Source of the DNA: Clusia tigrina
Lineage: Eukaryota > Arthropoda > Insecta > Diptera > Clusiidae
Direction of reading: 5' to 3'
Length of the DNA: 64,000 bases
Assembly (NCBI GenBank): GCA_920105625.2
Contig: OV050030.1
Span: 110,218,814-110,282,813, forward strand
Shown here piece by piece: positions 47,869 to 58,708 of the stretch; position 1 is the first letter of the stretch, and each line of letters starts with the position of its first letter. The translations under genes were made by a program, and so were the position numbers. The notes below the pieces were generated by a model. The model made no database searches. It was not told where the DNA came from and was given only the letters and a program-made list of their open reading frames with translations.

Positions 47869-48269
47869 TGTTGGGGTATTGTCCTTGTTTGACGGGGGAC
47901 GTCCTTCTGCTGCGCGCGTGTATCTGAAAAGCCTAAATCACTCTTTGTAAAAAATCACTACATTACAATTTTAGTTTTAAAATCACAAAACCTTTATTTC
48001 TTAGAATACTACCTACGCCATTCTGAAATGTTGATGGTGCATTCTAACTTTCAATGCCCTTTAGTGGCTCGACTGCAAAACTGTAGCACCCTAAAAGTTT
48101 ACATAATAAATATTACATAGGTAATATTAATTATAAATACTCGCACCCTAAAAATATGTGCTTTCTTAAGTAACTTTAACACATGCTAATCACACAGAAA
48201 GTGTTGCATCTGTTAGGAGTCGATGATGTGAGACACTACGCGCAGGCAGCTTGATTCTAACTCACAACA
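47869..48269 (-). repeat. G2 3' LTR
   Basis: 401 bp, TG...CA. It matches the 5' LTR but lacks a ~104-bp block (present at about 58849-58955) and differs at a few bases. Confidence 0.93.
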
Positions 48270-48285
48270 TCCCTCCCCTCTTTCT
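48270..48285 (-). promoter_or_regulatory. G2 polypurine tract
   Basis: On the minus strand AAAGAGGGGAGGGA ends immediately before the 3' LTR start TGTTGTGAG. Confidence 0.85.
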
Positions 48286-48621
48286 TAGTTGCACTAACTT
48301 CTAATGAACCTTTACAATATTTTCTCTTTTCTGCACTTTCAACAATCTGTGCATTTTCTTAAACCTATAGTACATATGTATAGTTTTTTCTTTTTTCAAA
48401 TTCGCCTTATTTGGGTTCAATTGTTGTATTCTTTTCTTTTTACTTTTGTGTTCTTTTCTTTTTTCCTCTTTTCTTTTATTTTGTTCCTTTATTTCTATCT
48501 TCTTTTTCTTCTTTTTTTTCTTTTGTTTTATTTTGTTCTTTTATTTCTATCTATTTTTTTTTTAGTTATATTCCCCTTTTTATATTTGGTCTTTCATCGA
48601 CTCTTTTCTCACTGGCGTATA
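48286..48621. other. Purine/pyrimidine-rich 3' UTR of G2
   Basis: The plus strand is almost pure T/C from 48400 to 48600. It includes a ~56-bp imperfect direct repeat (ttattttgttcytttatttctatc at about 48476 and 48530). No gene was seen. Confidence 0.6.
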
Positions 48622-48623
48622 TA

Positions 48624-49347
48624 TCGGGTTTTTCAATAAGAGCGCTACAAAAGTTTTTTTAAATAAAACAAAACCGCTGGCGTGTTGGCATAGACCATAG
48701 ACTTGACGTAGCCCCACAGGAAATAATTTAACGGCGTCAAATCGCACGACCGAGGCGGCCAATCGACTGGGCCATTTCGTGAGATAACACGTTCACCAAA
48801 CTTGGTTTGCAGTAAATTGATTGTGGCATTCGCTGTGTGGCTTGTTGTGCCGTCCTATTGGAACCACATGTCCTCCAAGTCCATATTATCCAGTTGGGGC
48901 CAAAAATATTCCGTTATCATTGAACGGTAGCGATTCGCATTCACAGTAATGTGCCGGTCTTGATCATCACGGAAGAAGTACGGCCCAATGACGCCGCCGG
49001 CCCATAAATCGCACCAAACCGTAATTTTTTCGGGATGCAATGATGACTCATGGAGTACGTGTGGATTGCTGTCTAACCAATAACGCATATTTTGCTTATT
49101 GACGAAGCCATTCAGTCAGAAATGAGCCTCGTCCTAAATTGGACGTAGCGCTCTTAAAGTTGAGGCGACTGACTCCGAATTTCGGTAGTAAATTTTAATA
49201 ATTTCGACTCGTTGTTGGCTCGAATATCTTTGCATGATGAAATGGCAAACCTTACTGAAGAGAAATGTCAAAAGAGCGGGAAAAAATATGGCGTCGTTTG
49301 CTGTCACTATCGATTTACCTTTGTAGCGTTTCTTTTGAAAAACCCTT
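48624..49347 (-). mobile_element. Tc1/mariner-superfamily element with TIRs, internally deleted
   Basis: The ends are inverted repeats: TCGGGTTTTTCAATAAGAGC and, from the other side, AAGGGTTTTTCAAAAGAAAC, both followed by GCTACAAA. TA duplications flank at 48622-48623 and 49348-49349. The minus strand keeps the transposase C-terminal half: FVNKQNMRYWLDSNPHVLHE, KITVWCDLWAGGVIGPYFF, DGTTSHTANATINLLQTKFG, WPPRSCDLTPLNYFLWGYVK. The DNA-binding half and first catalytic Asp region are missing, and a stop follows WFQ. Confidence 0.88.
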
Positions 49348-49349
49348 TA

Positions 49350-51900
49350 CAAACAAAATTACAAACTAATTACATATTTAGCTACGCTTCTTATAAATAC
49401 GGTCCTCTCAAATTGTTGGTCCTGGTAACGTCCGTCCTGCGAGAGTGAAGTCCCTCGATGAACTCTGCATACTCCTCCCTTCTTTCTGGATCGGTACGTA
49501 CAAAGATGTTATAGGTTGGCGATCTGGTTTGCCATTAAAACTTTGCTTTTAGTGGCCTTCTTCTTTCCATTTATATAGCGTGCCCCACGGCTGTAGGTGG
49601 TACTGCCTCTGCTTATAGTATTCAACTTGTAAAAAACATTTGGAATACATGAGAGATTACAATACTCCGTCTTACTTTGCAGCAATGCGTTTTATGGTGG
49701 AAGTGTTTCTCTTGAGCTTCCTCATAATGGTATTTGACATCGTTTGGCTTTGATGTGGAGACAATCGGTATTTTTCTGAGATACACTTTTAATGATGTAA
49801 TTTGTGTACTCTGATCGGTTACTAGTCTCTGTGTCCTCTTGTATTAAATCATATTTCATATGTAAATCACATTTCATATGTTCATACTCTAGATTGGACA
49901 TATACTTCAATGAAGCAATTAATTTCCGTGAGCCAAATCTCCACTGCTTATTTTATTTGGTGGTGGTTTCAGTCACCCTCCTTAAGCTTTTACCCATCTT
50001 CAACTTATCCAAAATTGATTTTGTTGAGATTGTGATACACTGGGTGGACATTGTACTATAAAATTGTCCAATTCAAAACATGACTCCGCAAGGAAACTTG
50101 TTTATTTTTCGTTGCTTGTCAATAACTCATCCACAACGCGTTCAAATGCTGCGGCCATATGCCGTTTCGCAAAATTAAAATTACATCCGTCGCCATTCAT
50201 CCCCAATCTAATATGTTGGCATCCTTGGGGTCACAAACCTTAGATAACTGCCAAAAATCCCTGTTTTTCAAAAACGCATCTTTCCGAATACTACGTTGGT
50301 CCTTTAGTCCGCACCGTCTTCCGATATCCGCTGTTCCCGGAACTTCCTGCTTCGCTTCAGATCATCAGAGCTATATAGAGAACACCTATAATAATTTTCT
50401 TAATTTCCTAGTATACATTTTAGTTTGATATTTCTTCTATGTTTAATTTTTGTCGAACATTTCATAAGTCAATTTAATAAATGAATTTCAAAATTATATA
50501 ATATTTAAATAAATATACTATATGTACTATATATACTCTTGGGTATAATTTTCCAATTTAGTATGATTTTTGTTTTTTTTTTTTATAACACTTATTTCAT
50601 TATAAAGTTAGATTTTAAACAATTAATTTTTATAACTCTAATTATTTTCTAAACTACCTTTAATTTTAATCTGAACTTTTACACAGATTATAATTTTTTT
50701 AATCTTTAACTTTTCTTAAACATACGCTATTCCTGAATATATAAACAAAAAACAATATTTCTACAACATGTTTTTTCTATAATTGAATGCTATATCATTC
50801 AATTTGCGTCCACTCGTCTTTTCCCCTTACATTATCGGATTCGCTACCGTATCCTGGAGGAAAAGAGGACAGGACTATGTGTTTTCATAGCCATATAGGG
50901 CATTAGTTTCGCTTTGATTAATTTTTCGTGCTCTTATTCAACACGTGAGTTATCACTCATTTCAGTTTTGAACCAATTCATTGGTCCTCCGACTAAAACC
51001 AGATTATATAAAATAATCCCGTTTGTGTCAAAACTTTGTCCATTGCATGACTATATCTTTCATCGCATACAATTACTTTTTATTTAAATTTACTTCTAGC
51101 CTGATATGTATATATCCATTAACGATTCTATTTTCCATCCTGTAATTAGCTCGTATATGAATACATACATACATTCAAGGCGCTTTAAATTACCTAGAAT
51201 TAACTGCTTACTTTCCCAATCAACCTATACATTTTTTTTATATCCCAACATATACATTTATTCAAATTTCCATATGCTAATTTCCTAATCAATAAACAGT
51301 TAAAACCTATGCATATCTACATATAGCCTGCTGCAGTATCTGCAAATTCCCAATTCCTAATCATATGTCCCTACATACTTACTTATATGGCCATACCCAT
51401 TCCTATAACTAGAATACTTACTTCTTTAAATATTCCCTCGTACATTCATTCTGTACATTATACAGTACATACATACATATTTACTTCACCCGCAGTTCCG
51501 TTGCGTGGCGTTAACGCTCAAGCGTCAAAATTCAGTGCATACACTGCCGTATGTATGTACGTACATACTTGAAGTTAAGTTTTATATTACTTACCCACGA
51601 CTGTGTTATTATTTTATTTTATTTTTAAATTACGTGCAATGAACCCGTTTATAATTATTTAATACGTACAACAAAAAATATTTTTCTCTACTGCCTTCAT
51701 TCGGCAATAGTGCTTAATAAACAGATTTTTATTACGACAATTTTACTTGCCCGCGTTTAAGTGGCACACTTCTACTGGCATTGACTTTGAACGCCAGAAC
51801 CGTGCTATTTGATATACTTACGCGACATCAGTTTGTTTACGTTATTATTTCGAAATGTTAACGTTGTTATTCTTGTGTTTACACTTGTAAAACACTGCCA
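49350..51900 (-). other. Long 3' region of G2 without recognisable ORF
   Basis: About 2.5 kb lie between the end of pol and the mariner copy. Errantivirus-type gypsies carry env here. I see only short minus-strand frames (62 codons at 49722-49910) and no signal peptide, furin-like site or membrane anchor. It is AT-rich and may be a decayed third ORF or a long 3' UTR. Confidence 0.45.
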
Positions 51901-51910
51901 ATACATGTCT

Positions 51911-53335
51911 TTAGTTGTGTGTTCTTGTATGGAATAATTTCAACAAATTATTATGCAGTTTTTTATTCCTGCCCTTAATCGTTACAACCGTTGTAACTGG
52001 GCTGCGGATTTCTGCTACTACATACGGACCTATCCACACAGGTGAGAATTTGTTTCTCCTAGCCTGATTCTTCATGAGTACTTGATCACCCACGTTAAAA
52101 ACGACTGGGTTTAGTACCTTGTTATAGGCTTCCCTGGCTACTCGTTTAGCACAATCCTGGTTTTCCCTGACCAACTCGTGCGCTCGCTGTAGCTGACACT
52201 TTTGCACTTTATTCGGGTCATCAGCATTGTACACTGGCGCACATTTGCGCTTCAGATTTGCTGGCATGTTAAAATCAAACCCGTAGAGTGTTCTAAACGG
52301 AGTTTGCTTCGTTGATACATGCACAGTATTGTTGTGTAGATGCATTGCAGTGGTTAACCATTGATCCCAATTCGAGCCGTCTTCCTTGGCAAAACTGCGC
52401 AAGTACTCGGCCAGAGGTCGATGACTACGTTCCAATGAGCCATTCGCCTGTGGATGATATGGTGTTATGTGCAACTTCTTGATTCCCAGCATTTTACAAG
52501 TTTCTGAAAATAATTTCGATACGAAATTGGAACCATTGTCGGTTATCACAACCTTAGGTATGTTGTACCGTGCTATTATTTCATCAAAGAATGCCTTGGC
52601 CACCGTACCTGCTTCAGCATCGGGTATAGCCACGCACGCCATATACTTTGAGAATTCATCTTGGAACGTCAATATGTACTTGTTTCCCGAAACTGTCTCA
52701 GGTAAAATACCTACAATATCCATATGAACTTTATCAAATGGTTGTTTTGGTGTGTCAGTTAACACCATTGGCATCTTTGTTAGCCTTGACCTTTTATTGG
52801 CCTGACATTTTGGACAACTCTTTATATATTTTTTAATGTCCTTGAGCATACCTTTCCATCCGTATACTCGCCTAATTCTGTCATGGGTTTTCCAGAATCC
52901 CTGGTGGCCACCTAGGGGTGAATCATGGAAACCCTTTAACACAGCCTGTATATCCTTTATATCCTCCAGCCATTCCACACTGCTGGCTCTTTGTTCGTGG
53001 GCATCTTCACCCGTCTTGCTAACATCTCTTGTAGCATCAATTTTATCCTCTTGCATTCTCTCGGCCTTCTCCTTATCTGACCGTGCTTTGGACCTCGTTT
53101 GCACTACTGATACTTTCTGTGCCTGCGGTACTCTGCTGAGTGCATCCGCATTCAGATTCTTTTTCCCAGGTTTGTATATGATTTCAAAATCATACTCAGA
53201 CAATTTGTGTCTGAACCTAGCTAGCCTAGACGTTTGGTCTTTCAAATTGGCTATGCCTCTCAACGGCTGGTGATCAGTGTATATCTTAAATGGGCGTCCT
53301 AGCAAATATGCCCTAAAATTCTTCGTAGCCCACAC
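51911..53335 (-). CDS. G2 pol: RNase H end and integrase
   Basis: A 474-codon minus-strand frame. It begins in the RNase H (FKIYTDHQPLRGIANL, YKPGKKNLNADALSR). The integrase has the finger H-x-H...CPKC (HDSPLGGHQGFWKTHDRIRR and YIKSCPKCQANK) and the complete core: HMDIVGILPETVSGNKYIL, KVVITDNGSNFVSK and PQANGSLERSHR (Asp, Asp, Glu). The C-terminal part has GDQVLMKNQARRNKFSPVWIGPY. It would insert the cDNA. The frame ends 11 bp past the C-terminal domain and looks full length. Confidence 0.92.
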   Translation of the reverse strand: MWATKNFRAYLLGRPFKIYTDHQPLRGIANLKDQTSRLARFRHKLSEYDFEIIYKPGKKNLNADALSRVPQAQKVSVVQTRSKARSDKEKAERMQEDKIDATRDVSKTGEDAHEQRASSVEWLEDIKDIQAVLKGFHDSPLGGHQGFWKTHDRIRRVYGWKGMLKDIKKYIKSCPKCQANKRSRLTKMPMVLTDTPKQPFDKVHMDIVGILPETVSGNKYILTFQDEFSKYMACVAIPDAEAGTVAKAFFDEIIARYNIPKVVITDNGSNFVSKLFSETCKMLGIKKLHITPYHPQANGSLERSHRPLAEYLRSFAKEDGSNWDQWLTTAMHLHNNTVHVSTKQTPFRTLYGFDFNMPANLKRKCAPVYNADDPNKVQKCQLQRAHELVRENQDCAKRVAREAYNKVLNPVVFNVGDQVLMKNQARRNKFSPVWIGPYVVAEIRSPVTTVVTIKGRNKKLHNNLLKLFHTRTHN

Positions 53336-54257
53336 TATGGCTAGAAATCCCTTCTCTATTGTGGAGTATCTTTTTTCCGTATCGCTGAGCGCCCAGCTTG
53401 CAAAATGCTATTGGTCGGTCATTACCGACTTCCCCTTGTGACAATACTGCCCCTAATGCTTCATTGCTAGCATCAGTGGTCAACAAAAAAGTTTGCTCAA
53501 AGTCGAGGTACGCCAAAATCGGTGGCGAGCTAATTATCTCCTTTAGCCTCTCGAATGCTTGCTGACATCTCTCTGTCCATTCGAACTTTGCTTCTTTTCG
53601 TAGCAACTTATTAATGGGCAAAGCAATTCCGGCTAGTCCTTCCACGAACTTTCTATAATAGTTCACTAGTCCTAGGAATGCTTGCACTTCTTTTCTGTTT
53701 CTTGGAACCGCTAAATTTTTAACGCATTCCACCTTCTGCGGGTCAGGCAGTGCTCCTGCCTCTGAGCAACGATGGCCTAAATAAACCACCTCTCTTCGCA
53801 AAAATTGACACTTCTCCGTGTTCAATTTCAAATTGTGTTCTCGTAATTTCTGGAGCACCTTGCACAAGCGTTGCGAATGCTGCTGCAAGTTCTTCCCATA
53901 AATTACAATATCATCGAGATACACAAAACAATCAAAGCCTGTTAGCACATGGTTCATTAGCCGTTGGAAGGTAGCCGGTGCTCCTGTTAATCCAAACGGC
54001 ATTCTGTTAAACTCATAATGGCCTAAACCTGTGCTGAACGCGGTTTTCTGCTTATCTTGGGGATCCACCAGAACTTGGTGGTAGCCACTCGCTAAATCAA
54101 GCGTAGAAAAATATCTACTATGCCCCAATTGATCCAGAATCTCTTCTATCCTTGGTATCGGGAACACCTGCTTAATAGTGGCGTCGTTCAATTTCCTAAA
54201 ATCGACGAACATTCTCCACTTCTTTTGACCCTGAGCACCTCCCTTCTTTGGTACCAA
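53313..54257 (-). CDS. G2 pol: reverse transcriptase and RNase H start
   Basis: Minus strand, 314 codons. RT motifs in order: KWRMFVDFRKLND, FSTLDLASGYHQV, FNRMPFGLTGAPATFQ and catalytic FVYLDDIVIYGK (about 53905-53940), then YLGHRCSEAGALPDPQK and FLGLVNYYRKFVEGLAGIA. The RNase H starts with LTTDASNEALGAVLSQG. The next frame (53335) overlaps by 23 bp, so one frameshift near 53320-53400 separates RT from integrase. Confidence 0.92.
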   Translation of the reverse strand: MVPKKGGAQGQKKWRMFVDFRKLNDATIKQVFPIPRIEEILDQLGHSRYFSTLDLASGYHQVLVDPQDKQKTAFSTGLGHYEFNRMPFGLTGAPATFQRLMNHVLTGFDCFVYLDDIVIYGKNLQQHSQRLCKVLQKLREHNLKLNTEKCQFLRREVVYLGHRCSEAGALPDPQKVECVKNLAVPRNRKEVQAFLGLVNYYRKFVEGLAGIALPINKLLRKEAKFEWTERCQQAFERLKEIISSPPILAYLDFEQTFLLTTDASNEALGAVLSQGEVGNDRPIAFCKLGAQRYGKKILHNREGISSHSVGYEEF

Positions 54258-55551
54258 AATTATTGGTGAATTCCAAGGCGAGATACTCGGTGAAATTATG
54301 TTTTCTTTTAACAGAGGTTCCTTCCACTTGCCTATTTACCTCATCTTTGTGAGCTTGCGGCAATCTGTACTGTTTCTGGTTAATTGGTGCTTGATCCACT
54401 CTAGTAGGTATTTCATGCTCTACCTCTGGTGTATATGTCAACTGATCTCCTTCCAGCAAAAATATGTCATGGAATGACGCACAAATAGCTTCTATTGATG
54501 CCTTCTCTTCTGAATTTACGCTTGGGTCTAACTTCAGGAATTCTAGCACCCTCTCCATTCTTTTTCTTATATTTACCTGCTTAATCTGATTCACCGATCT
54601 ATAATTCGGTTCCTTAAAATTATCATAACTAGTGAACTTAGGCCTAAAATCCTCATCCGTCAGGTAGTCCTTTTCCGATGCGTTGAGTACGCAAGCGTAC
54701 ACCTTACCCTTGTCAATGTGCGTTATGGTTTTTCCCATATATACGCCCTCCGCTAGCTGCTGCTTGTGCAAAGCAACAGTCCTAAGTTTCGTATTTACAT
54801 GCATAGTAACTACTCTGGTTGACCTTGCATTCACTACCTCCATACCACACTTCTTAACCCTAGTCACGGTTCCTTCCTGCCATGACATTAATGGGAAAGT
54901 AAGGATTCTATGCTTATTGTTATCATAGAATGATAACTGCTTGTCGAGCGCATCCAGTATGGTGCGTCCCCAAAGATTATCGCGGCCAATTATCCCATCA
55001 GCCGGGATACCTTTCCTATCCACTTCCACTGCGTGCACTCTAAAACTCATACCCTTAACTCCACTGTGCCCTATTCTGAGCGACCCCAATGTCCTAATGC
55101 ACCCTCCAAACGCTCCGTTAAGCGTTCTTAAGTCCATTTGATTAATGTCTAGCCCCTTCCGTAAAACACTAGATTTTCCGAAGCTAGTGTCCGTCCCTGA
55201 ATATACTAATAGCACTAGCTTTCCACAAGCTGATTCCTTGCAGGGTATCTCGATGAAGGCATCACCTATCCTGCTCATAGCGAAGCAACTTCCTTTTGTT
55301 CCCAATATGGATGTGTATCCACTCCCTAACTCTTCGTGATATTGGAGAGCCTCTTGCTCCTCCTTCTCCTGGACTGTAGTTCCTACATTACTAGTCCCAC
55401 GTACTTCCGGCCTTATTATTACTTCCTTTCTTTTGGCTTTCCAGTCTATTGGCCTCGACTGGGCCGCTGGAAGTTTCCCTGGTTCTTTTGTTGGGATTGT
55501 CTTTCCCTGCATATCATTGCCCGATGACCCATTCGTCCACATGAGAAGCAT
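54196..55551 (-). CDS. G2 pol: protease and RT leader
   Basis: Minus strand, 451 codons. It overlaps the end of gag (stop near 55446) in a shifted frame, the usual gag-pol arrangement. The protease core reads VLLVYSGTDTS where the family has a D-S/T-G triad, so the catalytic Asp is Tyr (one base, GAT to TAT, near 55200). PADGIIGRDNLWG is the distal protease motif. The tail has EHEIPTRVDQAPINQKQYRLP, which leads into the RT, and then shifts out of frame near 54290. Confidence 0.88.
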   Translation of the reverse strand: MLLMWTNGSSGNDMQGKTIPTKEPGKLPAAQSRPIDWKAKRKEVIIRPEVRGTSNVGTTVQEKEEQEALQYHEELGSGYTSILGTKGSCFAMSRIGDAFIEIPCKESACGKLVLLVYSGTDTSFGKSSVLRKGLDINQMDLRTLNGAFGGCIRTLGSLRIGHSGVKGMSFRVHAVEVDRKGIPADGIIGRDNLWGRTILDALDKQLSFYDNNKHRILTFPLMSWQEGTVTRVKKCGMEVVNARSTRVVTMHVNTKLRTVALHKQQLAEGVYMGKTITHIDKGKVYACVLNASEKDYLTDEDFRPKFTSYDNFKEPNYRSVNQIKQVNIRKRMERVLEFLKLDPSVNSEEKASIEAICASFHDIFLLEGDQLTYTPEVEHEIPTRVDQAPINQKQYRLPQAHKDEVNRQVEGTSVKRKHNFTEYLALEFTNNFGTKEGRCSGSKEVENVRRF

Positions 55552-56756
55552 CTCAACCCCTGTTGGGTGTTGCGTATCCTTGGTTCACTTCTGGAATTCC
55601 AATTTGGTTGCTGCTGACCACTCCCAGTTTTGAAAGGATTTGTTCCTTGGTTAATTCCTTCTGTTGAATTAACTCGGGGACTACTGAAGTTACCCCTGCT
55701 GTCCCTCAAGGGTGGAACCGGGCGCCTCGTAGCTGGCTGCCTTTTACTCTGATTCCATTCTGTGTCTCCATGGCACTTTCGACTTGCCTCATGACCATAT
55801 GTTTGGCACTCCATACAGTAGGGCGTGTTTTTGCGTGTAATGCACTCATCCCCTGTATGACCTTGCTTACGGCAGAACGAACATGTGGGTGCCCTCTGTA
55901 CAAACCCCCTGTACGGATTTCTCGGATTCGCGGCTCTGCTGTCGGAGACACCGGGATTATATGCTCCTCTGTATGTGTTTGGGACGTAATTACTTCCATC
56001 TCTGTTCACGACAGCGGCGGTGAACATGTCCTGTCTATTTTCCAACATGTGTACCTCGCCTAACCCAGCCGTACTCCGTTCCACGAGAACTTGTGCTCTA
56101 ATCGCTTCCTCTACTAATTCCTCCAGAGATCCTGTTCTGCTATTCAGCATATGAATCTTTAGAACGGAGTTGCGGAGCCCCACCACGAAAGTTGTCAACA
56201 CCGACTCGTCAACTTCGTGTAATAGCGCTGTATCTCCAATGCCATTGTACTTATTCCTGATTATTTCTAGGGCCATCATCTGAAGTGACTCTAAACGCCT
56301 GGCAAAGGCACGTATGTCTTCACTTGCCAGCTGCTTTCCGATTCTTATTTCTTGGGTTATGTCCTCCAAAGTTCTCTCCTTCAAATAAGTTCTCCTTATA
56401 AGACTGTAAAGCTCGTCCACACTGGCGAATTGCTTTGGCAACACAAGGTTGTACGCGTCTCCAAATAATCTTTGCTTAACACAGTCGAAGAAGTCCTGCA
56501 ACTCATCAGGGCTTATGCTTCGCTTTGCAAGCTCACAACCTTGAATGAATCTGTTAACTTCTGACCGTAAATCTTCTGAAGCTGCACCAGTAAACACAGG
56601 TACTAGCCTGGCCACTGTCTTTGAAATCTCCTCTATACCCATTTTGCGTATTTTTGTTTTACTTATGACCGGTAAAACTTGAGCGCAATCTTTGTAGGTA
56701 GATCCTAGATTCATTTCTCCCGGATCTGAGAGGTAATTGACCAATGACGGACTCAA
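55446..56756 (-). CDS. G2 gag, capsid and nucleocapsid
   Basis: Minus strand, 436 codons. The capsid part has VARLVPVFTGAASEDLRSEVNRFIQ, YNLVLPKQFASVDELYSLIRR, ESLQMMALEI and FVVGLRNSVLKIHML. Three knuckles follow: CSFCRKQGHTGDEC, CMECQTYGHEASRKC and CFSCGRMGHRAMIC. A Gln/Arg-rich tail ends it. It forms the particle and binds RNA. The first ATG at 56756 may be internal, since upstream frames hold more gag. Confidence 0.9.
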   Translation of the reverse strand: MSPSLVNYLSDPGEMNLGSTYKDCAQVLPVISKTKIRKMGIEEISKTVARLVPVFTGAASEDLRSEVNRFIQGCELAKRSISPDELQDFFDCVKQRLFGDAYNLVLPKQFASVDELYSLIRRTYLKERTLEDITQEIRIGKQLASEDIRAFARRLESLQMMALEIIRNKYNGIGDTALLHEVDESVLTTFVVGLRNSVLKIHMLNSRTGSLEELVEEAIRAQVLVERSTAGLGEVHMLENRQDMFTAAVVNRDGSNYVPNTYRGAYNPGVSDSRAANPRNPYRGFVQRAPTCSFCRKQGHTGDECITRKNTPYCMECQTYGHEASRKCHGDTEWNQSKRQPATRRPVPPLRDSRGNFSSPRVNSTEGINQGTNPFKTGSGQQQPNWNSRSEPRIRNTQQGLRCFSCGRMGHRAMICRERQSQQKNQGNFQRPSRGQ

Positions 56757-56872
56757 ACTAATTAGTCTTCGATCGTTTGTTCGTACAGGCGAAATACTGT
56801 CCCCAGTTTCGGGACTTTCCTGTGCCGTTACTGCTTCTGGCTCTTTTGGCGGATATCCCTTATTTTTGTTAG

Positions 56873-57763
56873 TTATCGGACGTTCTGGAGAAAAAGGCTC
56901 GACCCCGATTTCAGATGCGCCAAAAAAAATCCCGCTTCCCTCTCTTCACTCAATACTAATCTGGGCTTTACCACGCGGTTTATTCCTTCTGGTGTTAGAT
57001 ACTCCGGCCAGCGCACTTCCGGTGGCAATGTCAGTGAGGACCTATTGGTCGCCCGTCCTTTTTTAATTCCGCACACTCCTTTTCCAACAGCGATGCTGCT
57101 TCCTCTGTCTCCGTCAATCTCCGAGAAAGTTCCTTTACCCTATTCTCGAGATACTCTTTTTGTGCTCTCAAATCTTCTGTTTTCTCATGAAATTTGAACA
57201 ACTTTTCTTCTGTCCTTTTTTGGATTGCCGTCAAGGCTTGATCCGCTACTTCTAATGGTGACACAGTGCCTCCGGCGTTCGCCTGCCTCCACAATTCCTG
57301 AGCTTCTTCCCTGCTCGTACTCGCTTCGAACTGGTCAACTATTTTCCCAGTAAACAGTTTCACCTCTGACTGTATTGATTTCAATCTGTTCCTTATTTCC
57401 TCGTCTCGAAACCAAACTCACAATCTCTTGTCCTAGTCCCTCTAATTCAGAACTAAATGTATCTGCCCATTCGTTGACCAGACTATTTATGTAGTCTGCG
57501 TAATTTTCCGCAAAATATTTTCCCTTGCCGTACTCAACTGCGTGAGGCAACAACAGTCCGTGATTTTTGTTGAACTCTCTCCCCAGATTTTGCAACTGTG
57601 TTATTCGCTTGCGGTAACACACGTCGTCCTTACGTAACCTGCCGTCTTTCTTAAAATTACGGACCAATTTTTCAATCGCTTCTCCAATTTGCTCCTGCAT
57701 CAGCAGTAATCCTTGCGCTTCCTTCGTCATATCCCAAATGCCAGACCAGATGGCGTATCCCAA
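56873..57763 (-). pseudogene. G2 gag N-terminal part in three frames
   Basis: Minus-strand frames 57763-57335, 57384-57031 and 57076-56873 read on from one another. The first has LLLMQEQIGEAIEKLVRN and HGLLLPHAVEYGKGKYF. The second is a coiled coil (KRTEEKLFKFHEKTEDLRAQ, LSRRLTETEEAASLLEKE). The third is a Pro/Arg-rich link. Frameshifts are near 57380 and 57060. I treat them as one N-terminal matrix-like region of gag; no family match was recognised for the first frame. Confidence 0.6.
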
Positions 57764-58690
57764 TTACAAATAAAAATCCAATAATTGTTAAAACTTATTA
57801 CAATATTTTATTCTATCTTACTTAATGATTCAAAACAGAGTTATTAAAAAAAAAAATATTCCACCGTAAATTCTATCTTTATATACATATTCTGCTATAC
57901 TTGTTTTCCATCACAAAGTTCCGCTGTCTACCGGCGTCCATTAAGTCCTTCCATCAATGCAAAGTGGTCCTTGACTTCCTCATAGATACTCCTCATATCC
58001 AATCACCAACTTTAATACTCCCAAAAATCCTCCCAATTCGCAAAAACCGAAATTGGATTTACAGGCAAAATATTTCTTGATTCATTCCCGGAAATTTGAA
58101 TCCATATTTAAAAATAAACCCGTAACGTATGCGACACGTAATAATAGCATTTAAATGTTTTCTTCAACATTGCTACGCAAATTTTAGTTTCCGAACTACA
58201 AATACTTTGAAACAACAACACGTGTTGTCTGCACCTCTTGAAATATTTTCACCTAATACCCTAAGCTCAAAATGCCAAATATTTAAATCAAATGTTCTAT
58301 GTTTGTTTTCAAACAACATAAATTTAGAACATCTGAATTTAATATAAAAATAATTTAAATGTCTCCAATATAGATGACATGGCTTAATAAACAATATAAA
58401 TGTCCCTCACGACAAACAAACTCAAATCCCCTACAAAAATAATCCTCACTGACGGTTTATGGTTGCCATTCAAAGCTGCGTGCAACAGCGCAAACGCGCC
58501 TGTATGTTGCAACTTCTTTGACCAGCGCTACGGCGCCTTCAGAGTCGCAGAAGTATCTACTTAGATTACGCTAATATACACTCTACTCACCAAAATTTTC
58601 TCCGATGACATCTTTTTCCTTTGATTTTTGTTGCAGGATTCTTCCCTGCTACAGGGTTCCTTGCCCTGGGATTCCTCCTGTAGGTCCTTA
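57764..58690 (-). other. G2 leader between primer-binding site and gag
   Basis: AT-rich, about 0.9 kb, no ORF above 75 codons with a motif. It probably holds the packaging signal. Confidence 0.5.
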
Positions 58691-58705
58691 AGACCGGCTG
58701 CGCCA
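58691..58705 (-). promoter_or_regulatory. G2 primer-binding site
   Basis: On the minus strand TGGCGCAGCCGGTCT begins 3 bp after the 5' LTR. It is close to the tRNA-Ser type site of 17.6/297-like elements. Confidence 0.75.
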
Positions 58706-58708
58706 AAA

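Noticed and set aside
49350..51900. Env gene in G2
   Set aside because: No frame above 62 codons on the coding strand and no signal peptide, cleavage site or anchor. Kept only as an open question.
52467..56063. Plus-strand ORFs opposite G2 pol and gag
   Set aside because: They mirror the minus-strand coding frames and carry no recognisable domains.
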